In this document: positions 35,766-48,162 of the stretch, in pieces
How positions within the stretch are numbered: position 1 is the stretch's first letter
Layout: each line of letters opens with the position of its first letter
Assembly (NCBI RefSeq): GCF_019649055.1
Contig: NW_026570250.1
Coordinates: 434,001 to 498,000 of the forward strand
Source of the DNA: Paramacrobiotus metropolitanus
Taxonomy: Eukaryota; Tardigrada; Eutardigrada; Parachela; Macrobiotidae
Length of the DNA: 64,000 nt
Reading direction: 5' to 3'
Made by a program: the position numbers and the translations under genes
The notes under the pieces: generated by a model
The model's database searches: none
The model's input: the letters and a program-made list of their open reading frames with translations, nothing else
Told to the model about the DNA's origin: nothing

Positions 35766-38308
35766 CTACTGACTGTCTAAGGCATAAAACTTCTTGAATA
35801 TCAAGGACTTTGTCGCTTTGTCAATCCGTAATAAACCGTGATATTTCGAATTACGACAATTCATCGAGTCATAATTACTATACCGGCGTTCTGAATCGGG
35901 CGGTAAATCCCAGACAGGCGGTGACCGTGTGGAAGATTGCAGTAGATTAAAACATATGTTGGCAGGCGTGCGGTCGGCACCGGAAGAATCTACTGGACTT
36001 GTGCTAGCGTTCACAGGCGTAGTGCAGACATCGGCTGGGATCTGCAATTTTAGAGCACTCAGTTTTCTGCAATTCGCCGTGTGCAATGCAAAAGTTTGCA
36101 CTATGTTCTGCTCCACATCCTCAATTAACGATAAGTACCGTTTGATTGCCAGTGATATGAAGACTAAAGTTCGGTACTTCCGGTTCTGAAAACATATCCA
36201 TTACGAAAATTTCCGGTGGGTTTTGCTCCATGCGCGGCGATGGTATTCGGCTGCTGGTTGAGCTGCTCGGGTAGTCCAATTCACTGTCTTCAGAATCCGG
36301 ACTAAATCATAATTTATATGATTACTATTTATATGATATGATATGATATTTATATGATTTATTTATATGATTTAATGATTACTATTTACCCTTTACATAA
36401 CTGTTTATAATTGTGCTTAGGGCTAACTCACACACAGCCTCTGAACCGTGCCAATGGCGAAAGTGGAATATTTTCAGCTGGATTCCCGTGATGATACCAG
36501 TCATGCGGCGTGTCCCCATAAGAATTTGGTGACCTTTGGTGACTGTGATTTCCCTGCAGACAGAAGCTAAGTATATGTTCGCTTCACGACGACACCTTGT
36601 GTACCGTTGTGACGTTTTAAACAGAATTGCAGTTTTGTTATAACAAACTTACGGTCTGCTTTTTCTGCAGGTAACATGCAAAAAGTGTTGAAACGTTAAA
36701 TTAAAACCACCGTCAGATTTATGCAGCACTGTATCTCAACTACAGATTGTAAGAAAGTCTCGATCGTAAATCAGTTTATGTGCGGCGCACAGGTCGTAGT
36801 ATCAAATTCTGCAATCTGCACAGTAAAATTTTTTTTTTACCTATAACTATTGCATGCAAGTTTGTTAAAAGTATTTTCATAAATACTGACCGTTGTATAT
36901 CCTGGAGGGCAGCCAAAATTGCGATTGATTTCAGTCGTCAGTCCGCATGGAGAGCTGTTCTCTGGACTAGCTGGAGGCCAAAAATTCGTTAAAGGAGAAC
37001 CGGAGCGAGGCGACGCGTCCCAGGGAAACCTTGATGGCCTTTGATGATTGTGGTTCCCCTGCGTACAGAACTACACACTCACAACAGTGTCTTGAAGTAT
37101 CCTGTTCGATACTTTTCTTGATCAGCTACAGATTTTGTGGAAACGCAAATCTTGCGCAAGTTTATAACAGTACTGTAGTAATAAGTAGCAATAGAAATAA
37201 AGTACGAACAGCAACAAAGTATAAAATAATTGATTTTCTATCGTCTATTGATCTGCTAAAGTAGCTACCATATTCGTACATACACATAACTATTCGATTG
37301 GTCTTTTCTGACCGCTGCCAGCGTAATTCTGGTATACTGGGAGCAGTCAAAAAAATGCCAATCAAGAATTTAACGCTGTTATATAATTATGTAGAGCGAA
37401 TCTAATGATGTTATGGTTAAGACGTCAAGTATTTGCAGGTAAAAACTGTAGCAGCGGCAATATCAAATTATTGCAAAATTGCTGAAACAGTGCGATTTAA
37501 TAAACCGCTGCTTTATAATTTGTACGTGGATAGTGCAAATATTATCATACTGACTGACCGTTGTAAATTCCGGAGAGTGACCAAAGCTGCTGTTTACTCC
37601 AGTAGTCGATCCGCATGGAGAGCCACTTTCTGGGCTATATGGAGGCCAAAATCCAGGAAACGAAGAACCGCAGTAAGGCGAATTAGCTGAAGGTGATAAG
37701 GAGCTGATTGGCCGAGACAGATACTGCGGCGATCTTGCGGTTAGGTGATCTTTCAATTCTCTAACATATCGTATTCCCATTTTAAACGCTGCATCGCCTT
37801 TCTTTGCGCTCTCCTGAAGATCGAGCATTTTATCTTCAAGAAAAGAATTTCGAAGTCAGTCTGGGTAGTTGTCAGAGTTATCGGTGTTATTAAATAAGAA
37901 AAGCAGGAAGACTGTAACCGTGTTATTAGTATTGTTCGAAATTTTAAAGGAATGTAACCATATGTTAGCACGATATGACGCACTGGACACTAAATGCCTT
38001 CTCGAGCGGCTTCCGTCATGCCGTTTTGATGATTTCCTGGCGGTTCGGCTGCCTCCTGAAGCTGCAACAGTTGTGTATATTTGTAATAATATGGACATAC
38101 TGTATATAATTATTATTGCACGGGTCCATTAAATCTTCCAGCGCAAGCATTTACAGTTACCGGGAGATATGCAGCCGATATTTTGTTCCAGGCCATCAGG
38201 ACCCATTCCAGTGTCCAGCGAACGTTGACTCATATTAAACGCATCGCAGCCGGCAAGGCTGTGGTTGATAAATCCATGTGGATTTCCGTACTGCTGATTA
38301 AACTCCAT
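35766..38308 (-). CDS. Unrecognised Ser/Pro-rich protein with duplicated exons and two possible C-termini
   Basis: Exons A 38308-38161, B 37833-37559, C 37058-36891, D 36553-36432 and E 36301-36121 join in frame to give 297 residues. The N-terminus has no known domain. Exon B has a helical stretch (DLQESAKKGDAAFKMGIRYV) followed by Ser/Pro-rich sequence. The ends of B and C are paralogous: FWPPYSPESGSPCGSTTG versus FWPPASPENSSPCGLTTE, each ending ...TT before GTCAGT. Exons C and D both begin GNHxHQR. A second well-formed frame covers 36185-35766 (starts NRKYRTLVFISLAIKRYLSL, ends YALDSQ). It is preceded by ttttcag and is phase-compatible with the end of exon C, so it may be an alternative last exon. 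It overlaps exon E by about 65 bases in another frame. The protein resembles a disordered transcriptional regulator, but I cannot name it. The exon A-B join rests on phase alone. Confidence 0.6.
36304..36391. repeat. Degenerate A+T simple repeat (ttatatgat units)
   Basis: Repeated tatatgat/atatgat units, within the intron between exons D and E of the surrounding minus-strand gene. Confidence 0.75.
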
Positions 38309-41300
38309 TAATTATTTTATCAGAGTTTTAAGCCGCAGACGATACACGGAATATGTGCGTGAGGAGGGCCAATAACGATACTTGAAATACAGACAGTAGA
38401 TCACAAATTTAGATGGTTTGTAGACTACCGGCATCATCTAGTGCATTTAGTGAGAACTATTAAATAGTTCTCGTAATATCCAACAAATTATTGTTTGAAC
38501 AAAAATTTTTGAAGCAGACGTTAAACAGTTTAAATTCCGCTAGTTTAAATAGTCTCCGTTCCGGCTTCTTGACTGGCGAGCATCGAATTTAGTATGACGT
38601 ATTTAAAGCGTTGGATGCGATATTCAACATATTAATAATTCTCGAGAATTTCCAGATAACATGAGACTATTGTACGCTGACGAGTTATCTGTGCCATAGC
38701 CAGTGCTAACTCCCGATAGGTCAGCCGAAATGTGCGCAATCTTTACTAAAGCGATTTCATCAGCGCTAAGCATACAACAACAACAAATAAGCAAAGCTGT
38801 GGTTTCTGATAAGCTACCTTCTCTATCAGCACTCTCATTCAGAAATATAAATCAAACAGTTCCGTAGAAAAACCTATTTGTACATTATGATATATACATG
38901 TTAAATGATAGGTAGAGCCGTAGAGGTACATTGTCCAATCTGTGGCTTTCAAGACAATTAATTACTAGTAATTAACTGAGAAGCTACAGTGCATAACAAA
39001 AACAAGTAAAAATCGGCGATCGCGACCCATATCTACTTATTTTCTCATTTTTGTCATGCAAATGGTATGTGGTCTGATGCCACTAAGAGTAGATTTTAAA
39101 TCTTGCAAAGCATATGCAAGATTCTACGGTAGAAATAAATGAAAAACATTTTCTAATGCTGCATTGTGGTTCAGAAATTCCCACGGTAATGCAGCCAATA
39201 TTTTGGGCATTTCTTGAGCGCACAGGTAATTTTTAAGACGTATTTTACGGGATTTTATATCTTTTAAACGAATATTGAATTTAGAGATCAACGATTTGTG
39301 TCGCATATGACTGTTTGAACCTTTACCTGCATAAAGAGGACAGTTAAGAGGTTATGGTCAACGATCGCATATCCTCAACAGCATTTTAAATTTATAAGTA
39401 TAAATCTAAAAAAAAAGCTTATCAGTTTTATAATTGAACAAGAAATTGAAACTTTGTTAATGCTTTTCATGCTTAATAATGATGCGCCAATATGACGAAG
39501 AAATTTGTAACAGCTGTAGTTTATCTTACGTAGTTGAGATAGGTCTTTTACGTAGATTATGTATGGGACAGATTAGAAACTAACTGTTTAAAGTCATTTT
39601 TTCTACGTTTTGCTTGCAAAATTCATGTTCAACGGTGCTTTACAAGTAAGTATATAAACGAGGTACCACCTAACCTCGATGCGGTTTCACGCAACCGCCG
39701 CGTAATTCTAGATCCGAAAATTTGAACGCTTACCTATAGCTACGGCACCCTAGATTCCAACTGACTCATGTGGGGAATTGCTGATTTTAATTATTAAAGT
39801 TCTAGATCCGTATGGAATCGATAAAGCGATAAAAATTATGCAGTTCTGTAAGCATAGCCATTATAAAATATCGCTTATCGAAAACCAGCTACGTCACTAC
39901 CTGCAATAAAATTTCGGCAGCGGTCAACGGGGATATTAGTAACACTGTTAAGAGTAACATTCTGCCAACGCTGATTGTATTTACTGGCGTTAGACATAGA
40001 CCTTTATAATTATTAACTATGGTGACTAACTAAAAACGTTTTCGACATCAGCTACGCAATCGCCAGCTACGCACTGCCATGATAATTAATTCCGAAGCCA
40101 TCGGATTAGTCATTAAGCCAGGGATCTCTTCTTTTATAATTTTACTCCGTGACTAATATGCAATTTGATTAGATATATGGACGCCTAGTGAACTGAAAAA
40201 TAAACTATCTAATTATAATTTGACAAACGTTGGCCCCAGCAGAGGTCTGCATAATGTACGGCAGCAAAACACAACGTGTCTTACTAAATAACAATGCCAA
40301 GAGAAATTTTCATAAGGAAACGATCCAGCTCAGACGAGATTGTTGCAAAAAAAAGCATAGAAATCTGAGTAATTTGTTGCTTTACTGACCAGGGTCCGGT
40401 TAGAAAATGTTTGAATTAATGGCGCATTTCGGAAGACTGAAATACATACACAAATGCATTGTTTTTTAGAGTAATAATGTTTGATGTTTGAGAAATTGTT
40501 AATTTAAACCTTAAATATCCACCGCAATGTACATTCGGGTACTAAAATGTCTGCAGTATCGTTTATTTTCTCGCTGGATTTCGAATGCCTAAATCTGTAT
40601 TTTGAAGCTGCAGTTATTACCGAATCGCACCATGCACTGCAAAATTTGGTGGAGGATGATACGTGCTCGTGTTTTCTGCAACTGTGTGCGTTTGTTTGTA
40701 ATTGTGGCATAGCAGCCAAATTATACTGTTGCCGCCCTTTTTCATGGGCGCGGACCTTTAATAAATTAGCTACAAAAAGGTCGTATGCAATTTTGGTCAT
40801 AGGTCATTTCTTCCCTCTTTCACCTGTATCATATGGGAAGAGGGAAGGAATAACGTCTGACCGCAACAACATGACCGTTTTTGGGTATTCCTACCCGGTA
40901 GTATTCGTACTAAAGATTTTTCAAGCAGCTGAAAACGACATACTCTAGCGCTGTGACATCTTTTAAGATCAGTTTGTTTTTGTCAACTCATGAGAGAAAC
41001 TCATGAGAGCGAGGCTTCCCAGTATGTTGCTGGAGCTGCTTGCCAATTTCTTTCACTAAAAGGGTAGCCGAGTTTCCCCATGGCCCGAGTATTTCGAAAG
41101 CAAGCGGTGCGATGTATGAGCTGCCCTCCAGGTACTAGTATAAGTTCGCTTTCCTATTCTCAGCCTGCGCAGCGGCGGATCCCGCGGTAACTGACGTCGG
41201 TTTCCGGTGAGACAACGCCACGGTATATTCCACGCAGGTCACATCCCATGCCAGACACATACCGGGCGAAGGTGGTGCACCGTTTCCAGGCGAAGGTGGT

Positions 41301-42222
41301 GCGCCCATCTGGGCGACGCTGTGATGTGTGAGATGTTCTTCGTGGCTCCAATTTTGCGGGAATGCCGGCGGATACCGACGATTTGCAGTTATTTTGCACA
41401 GAATACTGTTCATGCTGCCGTGGCGTGCGAGAAGGCACAAGATAAGCCGTAATGACCATACACATCGACGGGCTTTAGGCACTCCGCACAGTATTGTGTG
41501 CATATATCTGTAGAGGAAGTGATGTTATAATAATATGTACGAAATATTGGATGTATCTTCTGCAATGTATTTTATTTGATTTCGTGAGTTAAATATATGT
41601 CGAGTTGGCTTCGTTCAGCGCGCCTATAAACTGATTATTGACTTTGCTGTAACACAAGGAACTGCGCTTTTTATTCGTATATTGAGTGATGAAGAGGCTA
41701 TAATTATATAGGTAGAGCAGAATCCACAATTTTTTACGCAGTGGCATAGGTATAGCAGATCAGGATCAGTGGGCTAGATATTAGTGGAGCAGTATACATA
41801 AATATTTCTCTCAATGTAGCTACTAGCCTGTCATCCGGTTCGCAATATTGAGCAAAACCAATTACTAACCAATGGGGTACGAGTAGAGTACATTGAGTTA
41901 TAGATAAATTCGCATCCTATTGAATTAACGACAAGTGTACAATACGAACGTAGTCTGTTATAATATTACATAGATGTATCATGTATGCAATTACTGAGAC
42001 TATGGTACGAATTACGCGTAAGCGCAAAACAGTAACAGACATTTTGCATACTTCTATTGATTTCTTCAACAGGTAAATGTGCAAGCGTATTCCTGATACA
42101 CCTATTAAAACATTCAGTAAGAAAACAAGTTAAACAACCAAATGTTAAAGTGCTACAAAACCAAAGAAACAGAAAAGTATATTTATACTCAGTGACCGAA
42201 TTCTCTGGCTGGGGTGACTGCA
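38309..42222. other. Long intergenic region with no supported gene
   Basis: About 3.9 kb. Open frames at 40547-40948 (+), 40800-40504 (-) and on both strands of 41135-41513 show no domain, and the strands compete. The patch 41130-41510 is markedly more G+C-rich than its surroundings and contains a short imperfect tandem (cgaaggtggtgc, repeated at 24-25 bases). A doubled aactcatgagag is seen near 40984-41010. I cannot assign any of this. Confidence 0.45.
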
Positions 42223-45200
42223 TTAGCGAATCCAGTTTACAGAAGCATTTCCAGGCGAGTGCAGTTCCCTCAGAGCAATTTCATTTAGTATTGCCAAATC
42301 ATCGTCAATGTTCATGTCGGCCATTTGGGAGGAAGGTTCTGTCTTGATTGCAATATCTAGGTCACTGGGAATTCCAGATTCCAGCTGCTGCGCTTTCTCA
42401 GGATCAATCCCCAAAAACTCCACAAATATATTGTTAAGGGCCTCCTCCGTGGCAGGAGACAACGGTCCGTTTAACGCATCGTTCGGCTCTAAAAAGTAGT
42501 GTTAATTTCATATCAAATACTGCATGGCTGTGGTGTTTGGCAAAGGTCACTACAGTCTTAACTATCGCCAGTTGTACTTCAAAAAGCCAGTAAGTATTGG
42601 AATATTCAAAGAGAGACATTCTGGTACCTGTTATTATCACGCTAGGAATATTGTTGTAGTTATTTTGGAAGTCTATCCTGTTCTGATGCATAACCGGCTC
42701 GCTGAATGACATTCTTGATAAACCGCCCATAGGAAAAACGTCCGGTTGGTAAGACGGAGGTGACTGTATTGATTGTATATTTGGGCTATCCGTCAACGTC
42801 GGAGTATATCCGCAGTCCAGGGTCAAATTGGCCATGCTGGCTGACGGACTAAATGCTGGTGGAATGTAGGTGGGAACTCCATCAAACCCAGCCGGGTTTA
42901 AATTAGCATTGTTATTATTAGCTTGCAATGGCGGATAACCGTTCACGGCATCGAAGCTCGATGACGAACTGGAGCGGCTGAATTGTCCGTTGGCGTAATG
43001 CTACAAAAACCGGTCATTAGAAAACAGGAGAACAACCAAGAAAGATTTGTATTTTCATTGTCAATGTCATAAATCCAGGTTAAAAATGACCGGAAAAATG
43101 CACTCTTACATTAGGTTTCAATGCATAACATAAATTACAGTGTAGCATTGGTATACTGTTGTACCTGACTGGGAATAGAATGGGCAGGCAGAAACTGGGT
43201 GCTTTGGAATGGACTTCCGTTGTACCCCGACTGGTCTGGGCCATTATGAGAGTGTGCAGGCATTTGTAGCTGCAAGGGATTCGGTGCACCCGCACAGCCG
43301 CACTTTCTGAAAATATCCACTTTTGAAATATGTTCGCAATTTATAAATGCTTCTTAAGAATCGATTCTTCACGGAAATTTAAAAAATCTCTTTTGAAGCT
43401 TCAGGAAATCGTTGTTTTTGGTACAGATTCTTTTATTGCGCCAGTGGTCACGTATTTCAAAGTCCAAACAGGGGAGATTGACGTTTGACATTATTAGTAA
43501 AATGAGTTCAGATTTTAATGTTGTATCACATGCTTGTACGTTGTGCTTATAAAGTTATAATTATTATAATAAATACGATATAATCGTCGATATTATGTCC
43601 AATACTGGGTTTACAACCAGCAGTGTTTGATTATAGAATACAATTTAACTATGTGTAAAGTGTGCCTGGTAAAAAATGTTTTACTCGACATTACCGATTA
43701 CGAAACTGTGAAGGTATAGGAATGCTATGGGGCGAGAACTGTGGCACTACAGGCTTGCTATTCCAAGGTCCCGGCACATTTGGTACCGGAATCGTAATCT
43801 GGCGCCCAAGATTCATACTGTAACTCAGGGACATTTCCTCTTCGGGACTGAGAGTAGTTATCGGACTGTATGAACTACTCCGTTTCCGTAACACGGGCGG
43901 GTGCAACGATGTCACTAGGGAAGGATCGGCCAAGGGGCTGAGTGCGCCAGGCGAAGGAAGATCAAGAAGGTTGGAATGAGAGTTAGTTCGCGCGGGGGCA
44001 TATCCGGGTGGAAAGGGCAGCGGCAAGCCATTCTGATTAGGACTCCCGGCCATGTCCGGCGTGCGCGACATATGGCGAGGAGAGTGACCTCCGCAAGGGA
44101 ATGGTACTGTGCGCGGGCTTGCGCTGCGCTCATGTCGCATCGGCGAAGGTGAACTCCGAGTGTCATAGTGAGGCTACATTAAGTTAATGTGAACGTTTTT
44201 GATGAAATCATTTTCTCGTTATTGTTGTTGCAAATTGTACGTGTAATTAAATAATTATACGAGTATGTTATGTTCAGCATTTCTTAAAAGCCGTATTACG
44301 TGTACTTCTATCTGTATATGTTTATGCGGAGATGATATTACGTGACTTTTTTCTCTTTTGCACGGATTTTTTTCGGTACAGAAATCTCACTAAAAAGCAA
44401 AACATAAATTTTGGGATGACATAGGCAGAAAATGGTCATAAAATAATACGATAATGTTGGTAATACATGCTTTCCTGAGATTACAGCTAATGACTGTTTT
44501 ATCATGTGGATACAAAAGAGCTATCTTCATTAAACTTTGCCCTTTTTATCACAAGTTTATCTTATTTTAATATCCGTCCCGCTAAAAGATGGCACGGTGA
44601 AACAAATATCTTTCTGCTTTCTAGTTAATTAATTTTGTAGGGCAACTTTAAGCAAATATTCAGTCGAATATTGGCGGGCTAAAAATTAGGAGGGTCGCGG
44701 AGTGTCATAATGTTGCAACTTTGTTCTGAATATATCCTGGACCGCGCCTCAAAACTGGTGCACTGCCGGAAATTTTTGATTAGATATTATCGCGCTGTTA
44801 CAGTCCGTGTACAAACGGTTTACCACCATTTTATGTAATTAAATCGAAATGTTCGCAAAACTTAACATGTGACTGCAAACGTTTTACAAATGCCTGCGAG
44901 GCCACTTGACCGGTTGCTCAAGTCCTTTAAAAGAACGAATAAATATACAAGAAACCCTAATTTTCAATCAATTATAATGGCATGTTGGTTGTATCACAAT
45001 TATCTACTAATTATTATGTGCGATATAAGTTGCCGGCTGGAAAAACTTACCAGCAGATCTCCCGGGAAGTTAGCAAAGGATATATTGGGAAGCGAACTAA
45101 AAAAGATTATGTTAATATATGCGGCATTAACTCTAGCATAAGTGCATCTGTACATGCACTACAATTACACAAATGAGCTTTATACCCGCTTAGCTGCGAC

Positions 45201-46332
45201 CCGCTAATTTTCCGGGGTGGAGCGAGGTGAGTTGGAGTAATTGGCGCTGCCAAAACTTCTTGGGTTGCCTGAAGAGTTTTTTCGTTGTTGGCCATAAGTT
45301 CGTTGATTTTCCCTGTTAAAAGAGTTAAACCGTTAATAAAATTCCCAATATTCTCATCTACTGTAGTAGATGTCCTTTCTTCGATACCGCACTGGTAAAT
45401 TGTAGGACATGCTCGTGATTACGCCGACGTTGAGCATTCGTCCTTTTCGCAACAAAAAAGGTTTTTTGTTAACTGAATTACTCGTGGTGCCAAAACTAAA
45501 CTGATGGTTAAAGTAGAAAAGTACTAGTAATTTTTGCTAAGTTCTCGAAATGCGACCACTACATGTGATCTTTATTACTGTACTTCTATACCTCTTCAGT
45601 TTATTCGGCATAAGGAACCAGAAACTCTTGGGGAGGGCTTTATGTTTTCAGAATAATTATAACTGTATAGGACGCTAAATTAAAATATTTTCCCAAGCTT
45701 AACCGCTTAGTGAGTTGAAAGTACCTATTGTACGATCTATCGTTACATGGAAATTTATGATTGCTAAATGGTGAGTTTTATTTAGTCCTGTACTGCATCT
45801 GTTCTGTGAAATGCCAAGTCCATTTACTCCACATTATACACAATATTAATAATTTGAATTTCGAAAGTGAAACAGTACGAGTACAACATGTCAACTGAAA
45901 TCTAGCACAAGCCGAGCGCGACTAAATCTATGAAATAAAGGTACATATCAAGTCCAAAATTAAACTCAAATTATGAACGTTTTATGTTGGGTACTCGTAC
46001 GCTATTTATGTTGTAACTTTATGGATAACCTATTTATTACTTGTAAGAATACTAAAAATTAAAATAGCTGTTCTGGATGCAGGCGATTAGCAAATACAAA
46101 ACTATTATGTTTTGCCAGTAACGTCCCTTACTTTGTATGGCATTGCTGCGCAGTGTTTTGTTTTGCGGAGGATTCGGGGAAACAGGCGAGTCTTTGAATT
46201 CCTCCATAATCCCAGAACACAACAACATATACTCCGTTAAATGATCAGTGATGGTCAATGTACGGCATACAGTGGCCAGTTGCGTGTTGGTGTAAATTGT
46301 AATCTCGAGTGGATACAAGTAGATGTCCTTAG
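42223..46332 (-). CDS. Ser/Pro/Asn-rich regulatory protein, possibly CRTC-like; 5' end unresolved
   Basis: Supported exons: 46332-46132, 45312 to about 45185, 44173-43695, 43306-43165, 43000-42628, 42488-42223. The last four join in perfect phase and end at 42223. The join after 45185 is unresolved. A plausible ATG lies at 46207 (MEEFKDSPVSPNPP). The next segment, RKINELMANNEKTLQATQEV, is helical. The middle is rich in Ser-Pro motifs and contains PARTNSHSNLLDLPSP and RKRSSSYSPITTLSPEEE. The end has NNIPSVIIT and an acidic hydrophobic tail (DDLAILNEIALRELH). CRTC coactivators share a short N-terminal helix, an RTNS-S phosphosite, an IPxIIxT-like motif and an acidic C-terminal activation region in this order, but the canonical CREB-binding sequence is not obvious. 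I infer a nuclear, phosphorylation-regulated coactivator; any other disordered regulator remains possible. Confidence 0.55.
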
Positions 46333-47838
46333 CTAAAGGTGATAGAAAATCTACTGGTTGTCGGAAACAAATACAAAGCAGCCGAGAAAAAAATCGAGCA
46401 ACAAGTATTCAAACTGAAAAGACTTCACGGCAGCAAAGTGTAAGCATTGTTAATCTGCGACTTTGGCAAAAAGTTACTGCGGAGCTTGGCGAGAACCTTC
46501 ACAGAAGTTGTTTAGAAGAATGTTATGATAAAACCACATATACGATTCCGTACAATAACGTCCAGAAGTGGCACTGCCACATGAACAGCCAAGCACTTTG
46601 TGTGTTGATTATATATATCGTACGATTCAGAACGGTCGACAGAACAAATCAAAGAGCCAACTGTCTGTGCCGATAAACTACGCGATCAAAGTTCTTTTTG
46701 ATTGCTTAACGATATGTGAGTACAGGCAGTGCAGCCCTTTGAGCATTAATATAATAATGCAACATTTTGTTGGGTCCTTCGGCAGGGTAAATGTGTGACA
46801 TAAAAATCAGCTGAACGAGAAAAACCACATCATTAGTTCGCAATTGCTGAGCTATAGATGTGGTACCGAAAAACGCGGTTCGCCAAATGTTAGAAAATAT
46901 GTCTGCTGTTTGATAACCATGCACGCCGTGTTGGCTTTTTGTCCTTTAAGTACGGAAACCGGTTTTGGATTCTTCATGGTAACACTGCAAAAAGCATCAA
47001 CCTGTTATTACCTACCAGTATAAGATTTGCCTTTGTGTGTGCCGGTCGAATCGGTGCGGGTGCGGTGTACTAAAATGTTGTGCTGCAAAACTTGAAAATG
47101 GCACTTTTCAAGTATTAAAAGTGTGTATGTCCATCGTTAATAACGCTGCCGGCGCCTGCTCCGCGCCGCGTAATGTAAGCAACAGGGTCTGATTCCTATT
47201 ATTGATGAGTATTGCGATTATGCATACGAGTACGCGTGTTAAAAACGTGAAACTTCACCTTTTAATACCTCTGTACACTCCTAGTAAACTGTTTGCACTT
47301 CATAACCCTCAAAACAGCCAAAACAAAAATGTCATCTACCGAAAACGCTGGACGGTTGGCGGTCGCCGGTCATTTCATAGTTCATAGTATGACAGTATCA
47401 TACTATACTCGTATATTAACCTATAAAATATTTCACATAATAATATCGATCCATATATCACTACATGTACAGTCTAGCCACACAACCTGCTATAATAAGC
47501 TTGAAAAATATAGTTATTTCAGTACATAATATTAAGTAATGGATACGGATCATACGACTTAAGCGGTGATCGCAGATTTTTGTGATTAAAGGTCAACCAT
47601 ATATATACAATGCAGTGGGCACCTTACTTTTATTACCAGAACCTACGCATACAAAATTTCCCGCACTTCAAATCAAATAAATTTTTTTTGACAAATTGGC
47701 AATATGGTGAAGTCCGATCATACATTTTATTAAGACAAAAAAGTATCGCTAAAGTATAAATATTAATACATTGGTAAATGGTTTATGAGTTCAACTGCTG
47801 CCTGAATAGGTAGTAGATGGAAGGCTTGGAAGCGTTGC
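46333..47838. other. Intergenic; upstream of the CRTC-like gene
   Basis: Minus-strand open frames at 46978-46706 (one beginning MKNPKPVSVLKGQKANTACM after a ctttttgcag acceptor-like site) could be a 5' exon of the gene at 42223-46332. No donor of the right phase is convincing. The rest shows nothing. Confidence 0.4.
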
Positions 47839-47920
47839 AGTACATAGTAACTTTTTACGCTGTAACGTTTCCAAGCCAGCTGGCTTGGAAACGTTACAGC
47901 GTAAAAATTTACTATGTACT
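47839..47920. repeat. Near-perfect hairpin with 41-bp arms
   Basis: Centred on the palindrome ccagctgg at 47876-47883. The arms agtacatagtaa...ccagc and its complement have only a few mismatches and no loop. A third copy of the ggcttggaa-cgtt phrase lies just outside at 47823. It could form a cruciform or an RNA hairpin. Confidence 0.85.
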
Positions 47921-48162
47921 TACAGTAATTTACAATAAAATTAATAATAAAACTGTGCAGTAAGTACTTGTATTAGTTTAATTTAAAAATCCAATCTGTA
48001 CTCTGAATTGTTATAGAGCGGCAATGGTTTAAGAGATAAGCAGATACTGTAATTTATCGAAAATCTAGCGTGATGTGTGTACCAACTACCACGCATCCCA
48101 AATGGTTCTGGAATTCCAAAGCGTGAAATGGAATCGATGTTTGCGCGCTTGTTGCAGTCTGT

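Noticed and set aside
36780-36992. Plus-strand frames opposite the duplicated exons
   Set aside because: Antisense to exons C and B; no independent support.
37990-38056. Possible extra exon (SGGSRTARKSSKRHDGSRSR) in the unknown gene
   Set aside because: It has a good acceptor and phase, but no usable donor; exons A and B join in frame without it.
44690-44725. Possible duplicate of the start of the 44173 exon (HYDT...)
   Set aside because: Only about 13 bases match (GAGTGTCATA plus flanks), too little to separate from chance.
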